DNA of 64,000 nt. Origin: Chloroflexota bacterium (GTDB lineage Bacteria; Chloroflexota; Anaerolineae; JAAYEA01). The notes under the pieces were generated by a model. It did no database searches, was not told where the DNA came from, and saw only the letters and a list, made by a program, of their open reading frames with translations. The position numbers and the translations under genes were made by a program. Below, piece by piece: positions 1-8,377 of this stretch. How positions within the stretch are numbered: position 1 is the stretch's first letter; each line of letters begins with the position of its first letter. The stretch covers positions 46,788 to 110,787 of the forward strand of contig JAIOAV010000003.1 in assembly GCA_019873665.1 (NCBI GenBank). The letters are read 5' to 3'.

Positions 1-756
1 CAACAGCACGCTCACATCGTCATCCAAAAGCCGCCCCGGCACAAAGGTTGTCAAGTCGGCGCATATCTCCTCTAGCTCTAGGCCAGTGATGTACGCTGCA
101 AGGTTCTCGCAATGCGAGCCGATATCTCCGAGGCAACCGGCAATGCCCGCCCGCGATGGGTCAGTGCGCCATGCCGCCTGCTTCTGTCCGGTCTCCTCCA
201 GGCGCGTCAGGAGCCATCCCTGGGGATACTCCACCACAACCCGCTGGATCTTGCCCAGCTTGCCCTCTTGCACCATGTGGCGCGCCTGCTTCACCATCGG
301 ATAGCCGGTATAGTTGTGGGTGAGGCAGAACACCGCGCCCGTCTGCTCCACCAGCCTGATCAGTTCGTTCGCCTGTGCCGACGACACGACCATCGGCTTG
401 TCTATCACGACATTGAAGCCCGCCTCTAGGAACGTTTTGGCCACTGGAAAGTGCATATGGTTCGGCGTAACGATGCTGACAAAGTCAATGCGCTCGCCCT
501 CGGGCAGCTTGGCCTCAGCGTCCGCCATCTCCTGATACGAGCCATAAATGCGCGCGTCGGCCACGTAGAGATCGCGCCCGGAAGCCTTTGACTTGGCCGG
601 GTCGGCGGAGAATGCGCCAGCCACCAGCTCGACGCCACCGTCCATGATGGCCGGGCGTGGGTGTACAGCCCCGATAAAAGCGTCCCGTCCACCCCCCACC
701 ATCCCCATACGGAGTTTGCGATTCAGTAAAGCCTTTTCATCCTTGCCACTGACCAT
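1..756 (-). CDS. Gfo/Idh/MocA-family NAD(P)-dependent oxidoreductase, 3' end outside window
   Basis: The frame is open from an ATG at 756 to the left edge, giving the first 252 residues of a protein that usually has 350-400; the C-terminus is missing. The N-terminus reads GMVGGG (18-23), a Rossmann dinucleotide-binding loop. A DKP triad at 119-121 stands where most members have EKP, and GDIGSH at 210-215 carries the usual catalytic histidine. The start is preceded by AGGAGGGG at good spacing. Members oxidise or epimerise sugars, inositols and their derivatives with a tightly bound NAD(P). The substrate cannot be told from sequence; the sugar-rich surroundings fit a carbohydrate role. Family certain, specificity unknown. 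Confidence 0.9.
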   Translation of the reverse strand, partial: MVSGKDEKALLNRKLRMGMVGGGRDAFIGAVHPRPAIMDGGVELVAGAFSADPAKSKASGRDLYVADARIYGSYQEMADAEAKLPEGERIDFVSIVTPNHMHFPVAKTFLEAGFNVVIDKPMVVSSAQANELIRLVEQTGAVFCLTHNYTGYPMVKQARHMVQEGKLGKIQRVVVEYPQGWLLTRLEETGQKQAAWRTDPSRAGIAGCLGDIGSHCENLAAYITGLELEEICADLTTFVPGRLLDDDVSVLL

Positions 757-824
757 GTTCCCCTCCTGATCATTTCAGATCGTTCAGCCACTCTGCTGTG
801 AGAAGGCATGTCACGCTATCTGGT

Positions 825-853
825 ATACTAACATAAGGTATCGCCTTTGTCAA
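825..853 (-). promoter_or_regulatory. Promoter of the Gfo/Idh/MocA gene
   Basis: On the minus strand, TTGACA (848-853) is followed by a 17 bp spacer and TAGTAT (825-830), about 70 bp before the ATG at 756. The -35 lies inside the inverted repeat listed separately. Confidence 0.6.
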
Positions 854-858
854 AGGCG
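842..858. promoter_or_regulatory. Perfect 8-1-8 inverted repeat overlapping a -35 box, possible operator
   Basis: CGCCTTTG-T-CAAAGGCG is a perfect palindrome with a one-base centre, and it covers the -35 element of the promoter at 825-853. The symmetry, size and position suit a dimeric repressor of a sugar-catabolic gene. No regulator gene lies in the window to pair it with. Confidence 0.45.
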
Positions 859-871
859 CATCGCCCACCCC

Positions 872-1942
872 TTACTTCAGCCCACGGACGCGCGCGGCGA
901 TGTCGTCACCGACTTCAACCGTCGTGGCCTGGCCGCCGATATCAGGTGTGCGCACCGCGCCCGCGGTCAAGTTCTCCACCACCGCTTTGTCAAGCAGGGC
1001 TGCTGCCTCTGATTCGCCGAGGAAATCCATCATCATCGCCGCACTGCGGATGGCCGCGATGGGATTGGCGATTTCCTTGCCGGCGATATCAGGCGCCGAG
1101 CCGTGTACCGGCTCAAAGAGGGATGGGTATCGGCGTTCCGGATTGATATTCGCGCTCGGCGCCAAGCCAAGGCTGCCAGTGATGGCCCCACCCAGATCGG
1201 TCAGGATATCGCCAAAGAGGTTGGAGCCGACCACCACGTCATAGTTCTCCGGGCAACGCACCAGGTTCATCGCCATGGCATCCACATGGAACTTGTCGGT
1301 TTTGACGTCGGGGAATTCGGGGGCGATCTCGGCCAGGATGTTATCCCACATCACCATGCCATACTTTTGCGCATTAGACTTGGTGGCCATCGTCAGGCGT
1401 TTGCGGCGCTTGCGTGCTAGGTGATACGAGTAGCGCAAGATTCGCTCGACACCCTTGCGCGTGTGAACGGCGGTCTGCACGGCGATCTCGTCCGGCTGGC
1501 CCACCTTGAAGTGGCCGCCCATGTTGACGTACTCCCCCTCCGAGTTCTCGCGCACCACCATCATGTCAATATCGCCGGCTTTTTTGTTGGCGAGGGGAGA
1601 AGACACGCCCGGCAGGAGCACCGCCGGACGCAGGCACACGTACTGATCAAACCGCTGCCGCATCTGGATCAATGGTACCAAAGTGATATGATCTGGAACG
1701 TTTTGTGGGTCGCCCAGGGCGCCCAGGTAGATAACATCGAAATCCCGCAGGATATCAAGATAGTCATCCGGCGCTACGCGGCCGGTGCGTCGCCAGTAGC
1801 GGCTACCCCAATCGAACTCGACGAATTCAAGGCGAAAACCAGCGCATACGTCCTGTAGCGCCTTCAGTGCCTTGACGCCCTCTCGAATCACATCTACCCC
1901 GATACCGTCGCCAGGGTACAACGCCACACGATAAACCCTCAT
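872..1942 (-). CDS. Tartrate/D-malate-type NAD-dependent decarboxylating dehydrogenase
   Basis: A 356-residue member of the isocitrate/isopropylmalate dehydrogenase superfamily. It opens with RVALYPGDGIG, and the C-terminal half has the SNLFGDILTDLGG and EPVHGSAPDIAG blocks that bind metal and NAD. The stretches YWRRTGR and GALGDP..VPDHITL, followed by FDQY.C.RP, match the tartrate dehydrogenase/D-malate dehydrogenase branch better than LeuB or Icd. Such enzymes oxidise a 2-hydroxyacid at C2 and decarboxylate, for example D-malate to pyruvate. An ATG at 1960 is in frame, but it would make the purine-rich GAGAGGGAAAAGAAGG coding, so the ATG at 1942 is preferred. Family strong; exact substrate inferred. 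Confidence 0.85.
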   Translation of the reverse strand: MRVYRVALYPGDGIGVDVIREGVKALKALQDVCAGFRLEFVEFDWGSRYWRRTGRVAPDDYLDILRDFDVIYLGALGDPQNVPDHITLVPLIQMRQRFDQYVCLRPAVLLPGVSSPLANKKAGDIDMMVVRENSEGEYVNMGGHFKVGQPDEIAVQTAVHTRKGVERILRYSYHLARKRRKRLTMATKSNAQKYGMVMWDNILAEIAPEFPDVKTDKFHVDAMAMNLVRCPENYDVVVGSNLFGDILTDLGGAITGSLGLAPSANINPERRYPSLFEPVHGSAPDIAGKEIANPIAAIRSAAMMMDFLGESEAAALLDKAVVENLTAGAVRTPDIGGQATTVEVGDDIAARVRGLK

Positions 1943-1972
1943 CCTTCTTTTCCCTCTCATGAGATGTAAATG

Positions 1973-3448
1973 CTACTCGCCCAGTGCTGCCTTGAAACCG
2001 GCCATCAGGCGCACAAACGCGCCGTGGCGCTCGGGCCCATGACGCCGCTGCAAGGCATCGAATTCGGCCAACGCCGCTGCGAGATGCGCGCCATGCGCCA
2101 GACGTTCGGCCAGCCGCGCCAGAACGGGATGCAAAAGGCGGCGGAATGGCCCCTGGTAATAGTCCCGAAAGCCGACACGGTCCGCCCATGCGGTCGTCGC
2201 GCGGTACAGCTCGCGCGCCGCCGCGAGAGGGTCCCCACTCCGGTCCAGCACTGCATTGGCAGCAAGCGCAGCGCTCACACAATCCAACTGCATGACAAGG
2301 CTATCCAGAAAACGAGCGGGGTCGTCCAGCAACAAGCCGCTCAGGTCGCCCACACGCACGATCGGCGCGTGCGCTGCCGTCATCCGGTTTCGCGCCTCTA
2401 GAACGCGGTCCTGGTCATCGCTGCTCAGCGCACACCATGCCTCTGCCACATGCTTGCCCATGCCGATGATCAGGCGTTCTGCGAACTCCACGACACTGGC
2501 CTCATCTGGGCGCTGGCCCTGCGCAAACTGGGCGAAGAGATATGTGCCGGGAAGCTGCAGACAGTGCGACTGAGCGTTGGCCATAACGCCGCCGGGATAG
2601 TTCGCCGGGTCGCCGGCAGGGGGAGATTGCGGCGAAAAGGCGCGGGCAATACGCGGAATGTCGCAATTCGTCAAAGGGAAGGAAGGTTCGTCTTCGATCG
2701 TGCCATAGGGAAAGTAAAGGGTGCGGTCCTGCAGGTGAATCTCGCGGATGACCTGAAAATGCTCGCGGCAGCAGGCTAACAGCCCCCACGGCTCCGGGTT
2801 CAGTTCGGCCAGGCCACGCAGCGCCTCTCGCCAGGGAGCCAGGTACGCCTCGCCCACAGGTGGAGGTTTGTCGGGGTCACGCCATCCCTGCCACATCCAG
2901 TAGTTCAGCAGAATGCCGGGACGCAGCTCACCCAAAAGCTGCCGATGATCCGCCAGGAGCTGGACGAACTCGCTCACCGATGAACCTTCATAGCCGCCGG
3001 GATCGCTGTCTATGATGGAAAAGCCATCGGCTTCACGCAAGGGTTGGAGAAAGACCCGCCGCGTCGCTAGCAGTTTCTGTCTCGCCGCCGCATCGGCAGG
3101 GTTGATTCGCCGCTCCGTGCTAAAGTAAGGACGCTCCTCGAAGGCATAGTCCGCTGCGGCAGCGTTGCCCATCGTGTTCGCGCAGAGCACGATCCACACC
3201 GCCATGTCAAACTCGCGATGCGCCAGCTCGATCACATGCTGCAACTTGCGCAGATGTGCCTCATCGCTCGGCGTCAGAGGTAAGGGCATCGTATCGAGCA
3301 TGGGCCAGATCTGCACCAGGTTGTAGCCCAGCTTCTTGATGCCGCTCAGATAGTAGCGCCAATCATCCATATGCCAAGTTCGGGCTGCGTACGGGTGGTT
3401 GTAGCCCCAATGCATGTGAATATACATGCCCTGCATCTTGTCCGCCAT
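1973..3448 (-). CDS. Conserved protein of unknown function, possible glycoside-hydrolase-like barrel
   Basis: Not recognised with confidence. The 491-residue protein has no signal peptide. It is rich in Trp, Tyr and His near the start (MYIHMHWGYNHPYAA, residues 8-22). Alternating strand and helix patterns (LVQIWPML, MAVWIVLCANTM, FSIIDSDPGGYEG, GILLNYWMWQGW) suggest a TIM-barrel glycosidase-like fold. The Asp pair in IDSDPGG and the conserved Trp residues could line a sugar site. The ATG at 3448 has AAGGAGG seven bases upstream; an earlier in-frame ATG at 3523 lacks such a site and is not used. An extended -10 (TGC then TACAAT, 3485-3490) lies just upstream, with only a poor -35. The neighbours handle sugar acids. 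Coding is certain; the fold is a guess. Confidence 0.8.
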   Translation of the reverse strand: MADKMQGMYIHMHWGYNHPYAARTWHMDDWRYYLSGIKKLGYNLVQIWPMLDTMPLPLTPSDEAHLRKLQHVIELAHREFDMAVWIVLCANTMGNAAAADYAFEERPYFSTERRINPADAAARQKLLATRRVFLQPLREADGFSIIDSDPGGYEGSSVSEFVQLLADHRQLLGELRPGILLNYWMWQGWRDPDKPPPVGEAYLAPWREALRGLAELNPEPWGLLACCREHFQVIREIHLQDRTLYFPYGTIEDEPSFPLTNCDIPRIARAFSPQSPPAGDPANYPGGVMANAQSHCLQLPGTYLFAQFAQGQRPDEASVVEFAERLIIGMGKHVAEAWCALSSDDQDRVLEARNRMTAAHAPIVRVGDLSGLLLDDPARFLDSLVMQLDCVSAALAANAVLDRSGDPLAAARELYRATTAWADRVGFRDYYQGPFRRLLHPVLARLAERLAHGAHLAAALAEFDALQRRHGPERHGAFVRLMAGFKAALGE

Positions 3449-3571
3449 GGACACACCTCCTTGCAAGGATGATCTCTTGGCGGCATTGTAGCACAAAGGG
3501 GGAGATTCGGCTATCACGGTCATGTGCGATCATATGCGGAGCACGACGATCCATAACAGAACTATCGCGCC

Positions 3572-3613
3572 GAGGGGCGCTGCGCCGAGACTAACCCGGC
3601 GCAGCGCCCTCTC
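3572..3613 (-). terminator. GC-rich stem-loop after glyQS
   Basis: A nearly perfect 15-16 bp stem (GGGGCGCTGCGCCG paired with CGGCGCAGCGCCC) with a short loop lies 17 bp past the glyQS stop. No T-run follows on the minus strand, so it may be an mRNA end stabiliser rather than a classical intrinsic terminator. Confidence 0.45.
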
Positions 3614-3629
3614 GATAGGCTGCAAGTTT

Positions 3630-6623
3630 TCAGTATCCCTGCACCTTGGTCAAATCCACGATCCTTTGTGGAAGCTGCGCGATCCGTTGCAGCAGCGCCA
3701 GGCGTGCCTCGCGAAGCTCCTTATCGTCCACCATGACAAAGACATCGGCAAAAAAGCGATCTATGGGCCCGACCAGAGGCGCGAACACGGAGATCAGCCC
3801 ATCCAGGTCGTGCACCGCCGCCATGCGCTTCTCTGCCTCTTTGTACGCCTCGTAAAGCTGGCGCGCCGCCGCTTCCGTCAGGTGCTCCGGGCGCAGTGGC
3901 AGCGTCTCTGGCAGGTCGCGCACTATGCGGGAAGGGCGACTATAAGCCGTGAGGACGCGCGCGAACTCGTCCCGCTCCACCCACGATGCTAATGAGGTCA
4001 GTGTCTGATAGGCGCGATGGGGGTTGTCCCCGCGCACGCTCAACGCCGCATCCACGAGATCGTAACGGAAACCACTATCCAGCAACCAGGCGCGCAACCG
4101 CTGGATGACAAAGTCCACCACCTCACGTTGTTGCGCGTCGCTGACGGTTACCGGCTGCAACGCTGCCGACGCCCGCACCGCCTCGGTGAGGCTCAAATCA
4201 AGCCGGCGACCGATAAGAATCTGCACTAGACCAAGCGCGCTGCGGCGGAGGCCGTAACGATCCGCCGACCCACTGGGTGCCAGCCCCACGGCAAAGAGCC
4301 CGACCAGGCTATCGAGCCGATCCGCCAGACCAACCAGTATCCCTGGCATCGTGGCAGGCAGATCATCGCCGGCAAAGCGAGGGAGATAATGCTCATAGAT
4401 CGCTTCCGCGACCGCCGGGTCCTCCCCCGACTTCAGCGCATAGTCACGACCCATGATTCCCTGCAGCGACGTATGCTCCACTACCATCTGCGTAACCAGG
4501 TCCGCCTTGGCCAAGTAGGCAGCACGTAGAGCCACCTGCCGCTCCTGCTCCGACACATGGGTCATCTCCGCCAACACCGGCACCAGACGCACCAGACGTT
4601 CCGCCTTGTCCTTCATCGAGCCAAGCTTGGCCTGAAAGGTCAGCGTATCCAGCCGCGCCCAAAAGTCCGCCAGCGGCTTTCTGGTATCCGCCTCATAGAA
4701 GAAGGCAGCATCGGCATACCGCGCGCGCAGCACCTCCTCATTCCCGTGCCGGATCGCGGCAACGTCATCGCGATTGCCGTTAGCGACAGCGACAAAGTGC
4801 GGCAAAAGCTGTCCATGACGCACCACCGGGAAATAACGCTGATGCTTTTCCATGACGGCGATCAGCACGTCCTTCGGCAACACCAGATAGGATGGATCAA
4901 AGTTGCCCAGGATTGCTGTCGGGTACTCGACCAGATCGGCCACCTCGCTCAGGAGCGTGGGATTATGCTCTGCCTCGCCGCCAACGCTCTGCGCCAGCAC
5001 CTCCACCTGACGGCGCACCATCTCGCGCCGCTCCGCCTGATTGACGATCACGTCATGCTCTTTCATCACAGCGAAATAGCGCTGTGCCGCCGGCACAGTC
5101 AGCGCCGGTGAACCGAGAGAGCGCAACCCGCGGCTCGTCCGTCCGGACGCGACGCCGGCCACGCTAAATGGCACAACGGCATCCCCCAGCAGCGCGACCA
5201 GCCAGCGAATGGGGCGAGAGAATACCGCCTGCATGGCGTTCCAGCGCATCGCCAGCGGAAAACGCAGATTGCCGATCAGGGTCGGCAACATCTCGCTCAG
5301 CACCTCGCCAGCAGATCTCCCCTTTTCCCGACGCACTGCCGTCAGATATTCACGTCCGTCGAAATCGCGCACCACCAGATCTGCCAAAGGCACCCCGGCA
5401 CTGCGGGCAAAGCCCTCCGCGGCCTTGGTTGGCTTACCATCCGCATCAAAGGCGGCTTTGGCAGGCGGGCCTTTGATCACCTGTTCCTGATCCGGTTGCC
5501 GTGGAGCGAGTTCGTTGACAGACACGACAAGGCGGCGCGGCGCCGCATATACCTCCACGCCATCATAGCTTAGCCGGGCATCAGCGAGGAGCTTCGGCAT
5601 CATCTGCCGCAACTGCGCCAGCGCCAATTCCTGATCGCCAACCGGCAACTCCTCCACACCGATTTCCAGGAGAAACGGAGCTGGGAAATCAGGAAATGCC
5701 ACTGGAGTCGCTTCCGCCGTCTCAGCGAGGGCGCGCGACCTGCCGCGCCTCAGCCAGGGGAAGCCCATCTCCTCGCGTTGCTTGAGATAAGCCACGGCGA
5801 CCTGTTGTGACAGATTCTTCATCCGCGCAAAGTAGCGTGCCCGCTCTGTGACGCCGATAGCGCCGCGCGCATCCAGTATGTTAAAGGTGTGGGAGCACTT
5901 GAGCACATAGTTGTGCGCCGGGATGACCAGCCCATGCTCCAATGCACTCCGCGCCTCCTGCTCATAAAGGGTGTACATTTGGGTGAGCCGCGCGATGTCG
6001 GCCGTTTCAAAGTTATATCGGCAGCTCTCAACCTCACTGCTCAGCAACACATCGCCATAGGTTACGTCATCAGTCCACTTGATCTGCACAAAGCTGTCCA
6101 CCTCTTGCAGGTACATGACGATGCGTTCCAGGCCATAGGTGATCTCTACAGCGACCGGGTCGAGGTCGAATCCGCCCGCCTGCTGGAAATAGGTGAATTG
6201 CGTGATCTCCTGACCATCTAGCCATACTTCCCAGCCAAGACCCCACGCGCCGAGCGCTGGTGACTCCCAGTTGTCCTCGACGAAACGAACATCGTGTTTA
6301 TGTAGATCGATCCCCAGCGCCTCCAGGCTGGCCAAATACATCTCTTGCGGGTTGCCGGGATCCGGCTTGAGGATCACCTGATACTGGTAGTACTGCTGCC
6401 AGCGGTTTGGGTTCTCACCATAGCGCCCATCGGCAGGGCGGGTGCTCGGTTCCACATATGCCACATCCCAGGGCTCCGGCCCCAACACGCGTAGCGCCGT
6501 CGCGGGGTTCCATGTGCCAGCGCCCACCTGGATATTGTATGGCTGCCAGATCAAGCACCCTTGCTCAGCCCAGAAGCGTTCCAGTCGCATCACCACTTCC
6601 TGGAAGGTTAGTGCTTTTGTCAT
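3630..6623 (-). CDS. glyQS: Glycine--tRNA ligase, alpha and beta subunits fused
   Basis: The 997-residue protein joins the two chains of the bacterial alpha2-beta2 glycyl-tRNA synthetase, which charges tRNA-Gly with glycine. Residues 1 to about 290 are the catalytic alpha chain: [16 protein letters not shown] at the start, then [20 protein letters not shown] and [11 protein letters not shown], the class II aminoacylation core. A basic linker at about 290-320 leads to the beta chain ([11 protein letters not shown] near 330, then HQRYFPV, ending in the anticodon-binding region). In most bacteria glyQ and glyS are separate genes; fused forms occur in a few lineages. A promoter for this gene overlaps the end of recO. 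There is no T-box leader: the upstream gap is only 65 bp. Confidence 0.97.
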   Translation of the reverse strand: MTKALTFQEVVMRLERFWAEQGCLIWQPYNIQVGAGTWNPATALRVLGPEPWDVAYVEPSTRPADGRYGENPNRWQQYYQYQVILKPDPGNPQEMYLASLEALGIDLHKHDVRFVEDNWESPALGAWGLGWEVWLDGQEITQFTYFQQAGGFDLDPVAVEITYGLERIVMYLQEVDSFVQIKWTDDVTYGDVLLSSEVESCRYNFETADIARLTQMYTLYEQEARSALEHGLVIPAHNYVLKCSHTFNILDARGAIGVTERARYFARMKNLSQQVAVAYLKQREEMGFPWLRRGRSRALAETAEATPVAFPDFPAPFLLEIGVEELPVGDQELALAQLRQMMPKLLADARLSYDGVEVYAAPRRLVVSVNELAPRQPDQEQVIKGPPAKAAFDADGKPTKAAEGFARSAGVPLADLVVRDFDGREYLTAVRREKGRSAGEVLSEMLPTLIGNLRFPLAMRWNAMQAVFSRPIRWLVALLGDAVVPFSVAGVASGRTSRGLRSLGSPALTVPAAQRYFAVMKEHDVIVNQAERREMVRRQVEVLAQSVGGEAEHNPTLLSEVADLVEYPTAILGNFDPSYLVLPKDVLIAVMEKHQRYFPVVRHGQLLPHFVAVANGNRDDVAAIRHGNEEVLRARYADAAFFYEADTRKPLADFWARLDTLTFQAKLGSMKDKAERLVRLVPVLAEMTHVSEQERQVALRAAYLAKADLVTQMVVEHTSLQGIMGRDYALKSGEDPAVAEAIYEHYLPRFAGDDLPATMPGILVGLADRLDSLVGLFAVGLAPSGSADRYGLRRSALGLVQILIGRRLDLSLTEAVRASAALQPVTVSDAQQREVVDFVIQRLRAWLLDSGFRYDLVDAALSVRGDNPHRAYQTLTSLASWVERDEFARVLTAYSRPSRIVRDLPETLPLRPEHLTEAAARQLYEAYKEAEKRMAAVHDLDGLISVFAPLVGPIDRFFADVFVMVDDKELREARLALLQRIAQLPQRIVDLTKVQGY

Positions 6624-6663
6624 AGAGGGTTCCTTTCCTCTTTAGTCTCGATTGCAGGTTGTG

Positions 6664-6692
6664 AATTTATCCGTTTTTGCCCCTGGCGTCAA
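6664..6692 (-). promoter_or_regulatory. Promoter of glyQS overlapping the recO stop codon
   Basis: Minus strand TTGACG (6687-6692) - 17 bp - TAAATT (6664-6669), about 40 bp before the glyQS ATG. The TGA of recO is inside the -35 hexamer. Confidence 0.5.
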
Positions 6693-7465
6693 GTGCTGTC
6701 GCGTCTCTGGTGACGCAACAAGTCTAGGAATGCGGTGGACTTGAGCTGGCGCTCCAGATGATAGACGATATGCCGGTACAACACCTTCTCGACCTCGCGG
6801 TGCACTGGCGCGCTGATCTGCACCTGGCGACAGGTGGCATAATCCCGCGTCTGGAAGTAACGCAACACCTTCAGCGCGTTCAACGAGATCGGCTCCGCCC
6901 CGCCCAGCTCAGCGCCGCAGCGCGGGCAAAGCACCCCACCGCTAGCAGGCCGCATATAGTTGACCTCCGGCCGGATCTCTGTCTCGCACGCGGCACATCT
7001 GAAGAGTTGCGGACGAAAACCGGCCAGATCAAGCAGGCGCAACTCGTAGTAGCGAATCGTGCGATCAAGATCACTCTCCTCAGCAATCCAGCGTAAGACG
7101 TTCACCAACAATTCGTAGAGGGCACGGTTCTCTTCCCCCTCCTCCGTAAAGACATCCAGAAGCTCTGCCGCATAGCAGGCATAACTGACACGCCAGAGAT
7201 CGCGCCGCAGTGGCAAGAAGGGCTCCACCATCTCGGCCTGGGTAACGATATCCAGATTGCGCCCTCGCGCTATCAAGAGCCGCGTTTGCACAAACTGCTC
7301 CACATGCCCGCTCTTCCGGCTGGTGGGCTTGCGCACTCCTTTGGCAACGGCGCGAACCTTCCCATACTCGGCGGTATATAGCGTGAGCAAGCGATCCGCC
7401 TCGCCCAAGTCAGCGTGCTTGAGCACGACGGCTTCCGTCCGATAAACTCGCTCCCGTTCAGACAT
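6689..7465 (-). CDS. recO: DNA repair protein RecO
   Basis: A 258-residue RecO, which loads RecA with RecR (also in this window) at gaps and anneals SSB-coated strands. The N-terminal OB fold starts at YRTEAVVLKHADLGEADRLLTLYT, followed by GKVRAVAKGVRKPTSRKSG. The helical domain ends in a zinc finger with CAAC and CPRC pairs (residues about 156-184). Length is normal for the family (about 240-260). It has its own region after the terminator of the class II aldolase gene and is closely followed by glyQS. Confidence 0.95.
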   Translation of the reverse strand: MSERERVYRTEAVVLKHADLGEADRLLTLYTAEYGKVRAVAKGVRKPTSRKSGHVEQFVQTRLLIARGRNLDIVTQAEMVEPFLPLRRDLWRVSYACYAAELLDVFTEEGEENRALYELLVNVLRWIAEESDLDRTIRYYELRLLDLAGFRPQLFRCAACETEIRPEVNYMRPASGGVLCPRCGAELGGAEPISLNALKVLRYFQTRDYATCRQVQISAPVHREVEKVLYRHIVYHLERQLKSTAFLDLLRHQRRDST

Positions 7466-7488
7466 CTCGTTGATGCCACCTCTATAAG

Positions 7489-7512
7489 AAAAAAGCCAGC
7501 ATGGCGCTGGCT
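7489..7512 (-). terminator. Intrinsic terminator after the deoC/CHAT-FGE operon
   Basis: On the minus strand, AGCCAGC-GCCAT-GCTGGCT is followed at once by TTTTT. It lies 30 bp past the stop of the class II aldolase gene and closes that operon. Confidence 0.8.
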
Positions 7513-7542
7513 ACACAGCCTCGATACGCGCATCGCCATCGT

Positions 7543-8361
7543 TCACACAGATCCCTTTTCGATCTGTCCCGCCATCAGGCGACCCATGAGCCGCGCCAGT
7601 GTCTCGGCTTCATCCGCGGAAAACCGCGTCGCTTCGGTCTGCACGCCATTCGCCATCGCCCGACGGAACGCCTCTTCATCGCCCTCTCGCAACCAACCGT
7701 GCTCCTTGCGGATAGCGATCAGCTTGGCCATCTGCTCCGGTGTCAGCGTGATCACCCGTCCCAGTTGGTGTGCGGTGATGACGATCTGCGCCGTATGCTC
7801 GATCTTTTCCAGTTTCAGATACGCCTCGAACAACGTCTGCCCCAGCGTCAGCGTCCCGTGACGATCCAGCAGCAGCGCATCGCGCGTGCGAAGCCACTGG
7901 CGAGCCTTGTCAGGGCCTTCGGCGGTTGTTGGCGTGGCATATGGCACGGTCGGGATCGTGCCCAGTGTCATGACGACCTCCGGGATGACACACGTGTCCA
8001 GCGATAGGCCAGCCACCGTCAGCGCTGTGCATAAAGGCGGGTGGGCATGGACGACTGCGCGAATATCTGGGCGCTGCCGGTAGGCCTCCAGGTGTAGCCG
8101 CAGTTCTGCCGAAGGTCGCGCCGCCGCGCCAGCGGCTGCATCCAGGGGCTGTCCCTCCAGATCGGTGAGGATCATCTGCTCCGGCTGCATGAACCCTTTG
8201 CTCACACCGCTGGGTGTCACCAGAAGGCGGTCATCGCCCAGACGCACTGTCATATTGCCATCAGTGGCAGCGACATATCCCTTCTGGTGGAGCAATTGCC
8301 CCACACGCACCATCTCCCGCCGCAACTGATGCGCTTCTTGCCTCGCCCGCTCGTCACTCAA
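7543..8361 (-). CDS. Class II aldolase/adducin-family protein
   Basis: About 272 residues of the fuculose-/rhamnulose-phosphate aldolase family. Visible motifs are GYVAATDGNMTVRL (substrate-binding loop), LLVTPSGVSKG, and the zinc site VVHAHPPLCTAL with a later histidine in DRHGTLTLG. These enzymes cleave sugar phosphates by retro-aldol to DHAP and an aldehyde; substrate not deducible. In-frame ATGs at 8394 and 8403 would overlap the upstream CHAT-FGE gene and lack a ribosome site. The TTG at 8361 has AGGAGG 11 bases before it and leaves a 16 bp gap, so it is preferred. The C-terminal region (from about 190) is longer than in E. coli FucA. Last gene of a four-gene operon. Confidence 0.9.
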   Translation of the reverse strand: MSDERARQEAHQLRREMVRVGQLLHQKGYVAATDGNMTVRLGDDRLLVTPSGVSKGFMQPEQMILTDLEGQPLDAAAGAAARPSAELRLHLEAYRQRPDIRAVVHAHPPLCTALTVAGLSLDTCVIPEVVMTLGTIPTVPYATPTTAEGPDKARQWLRTRDALLLDRHGTLTLGQTLFEAYLKLEKIEHTAQIVITAHQLGRVITLTPEQMAKLIAIRKEHGWLREGDEEAFRRAMANGVQTEATRFSADEAETLARLMGRLMAGQIEKGSV

Positions 8362-8377
8362 AGTCCCTTGCGCCTCC

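Noticed and set aside
6624..6688. T-box riboswitch upstream of glyQS.
   Set aside because: The gap to recO is only 65 bp and has no T-box consensus or specifier stem.
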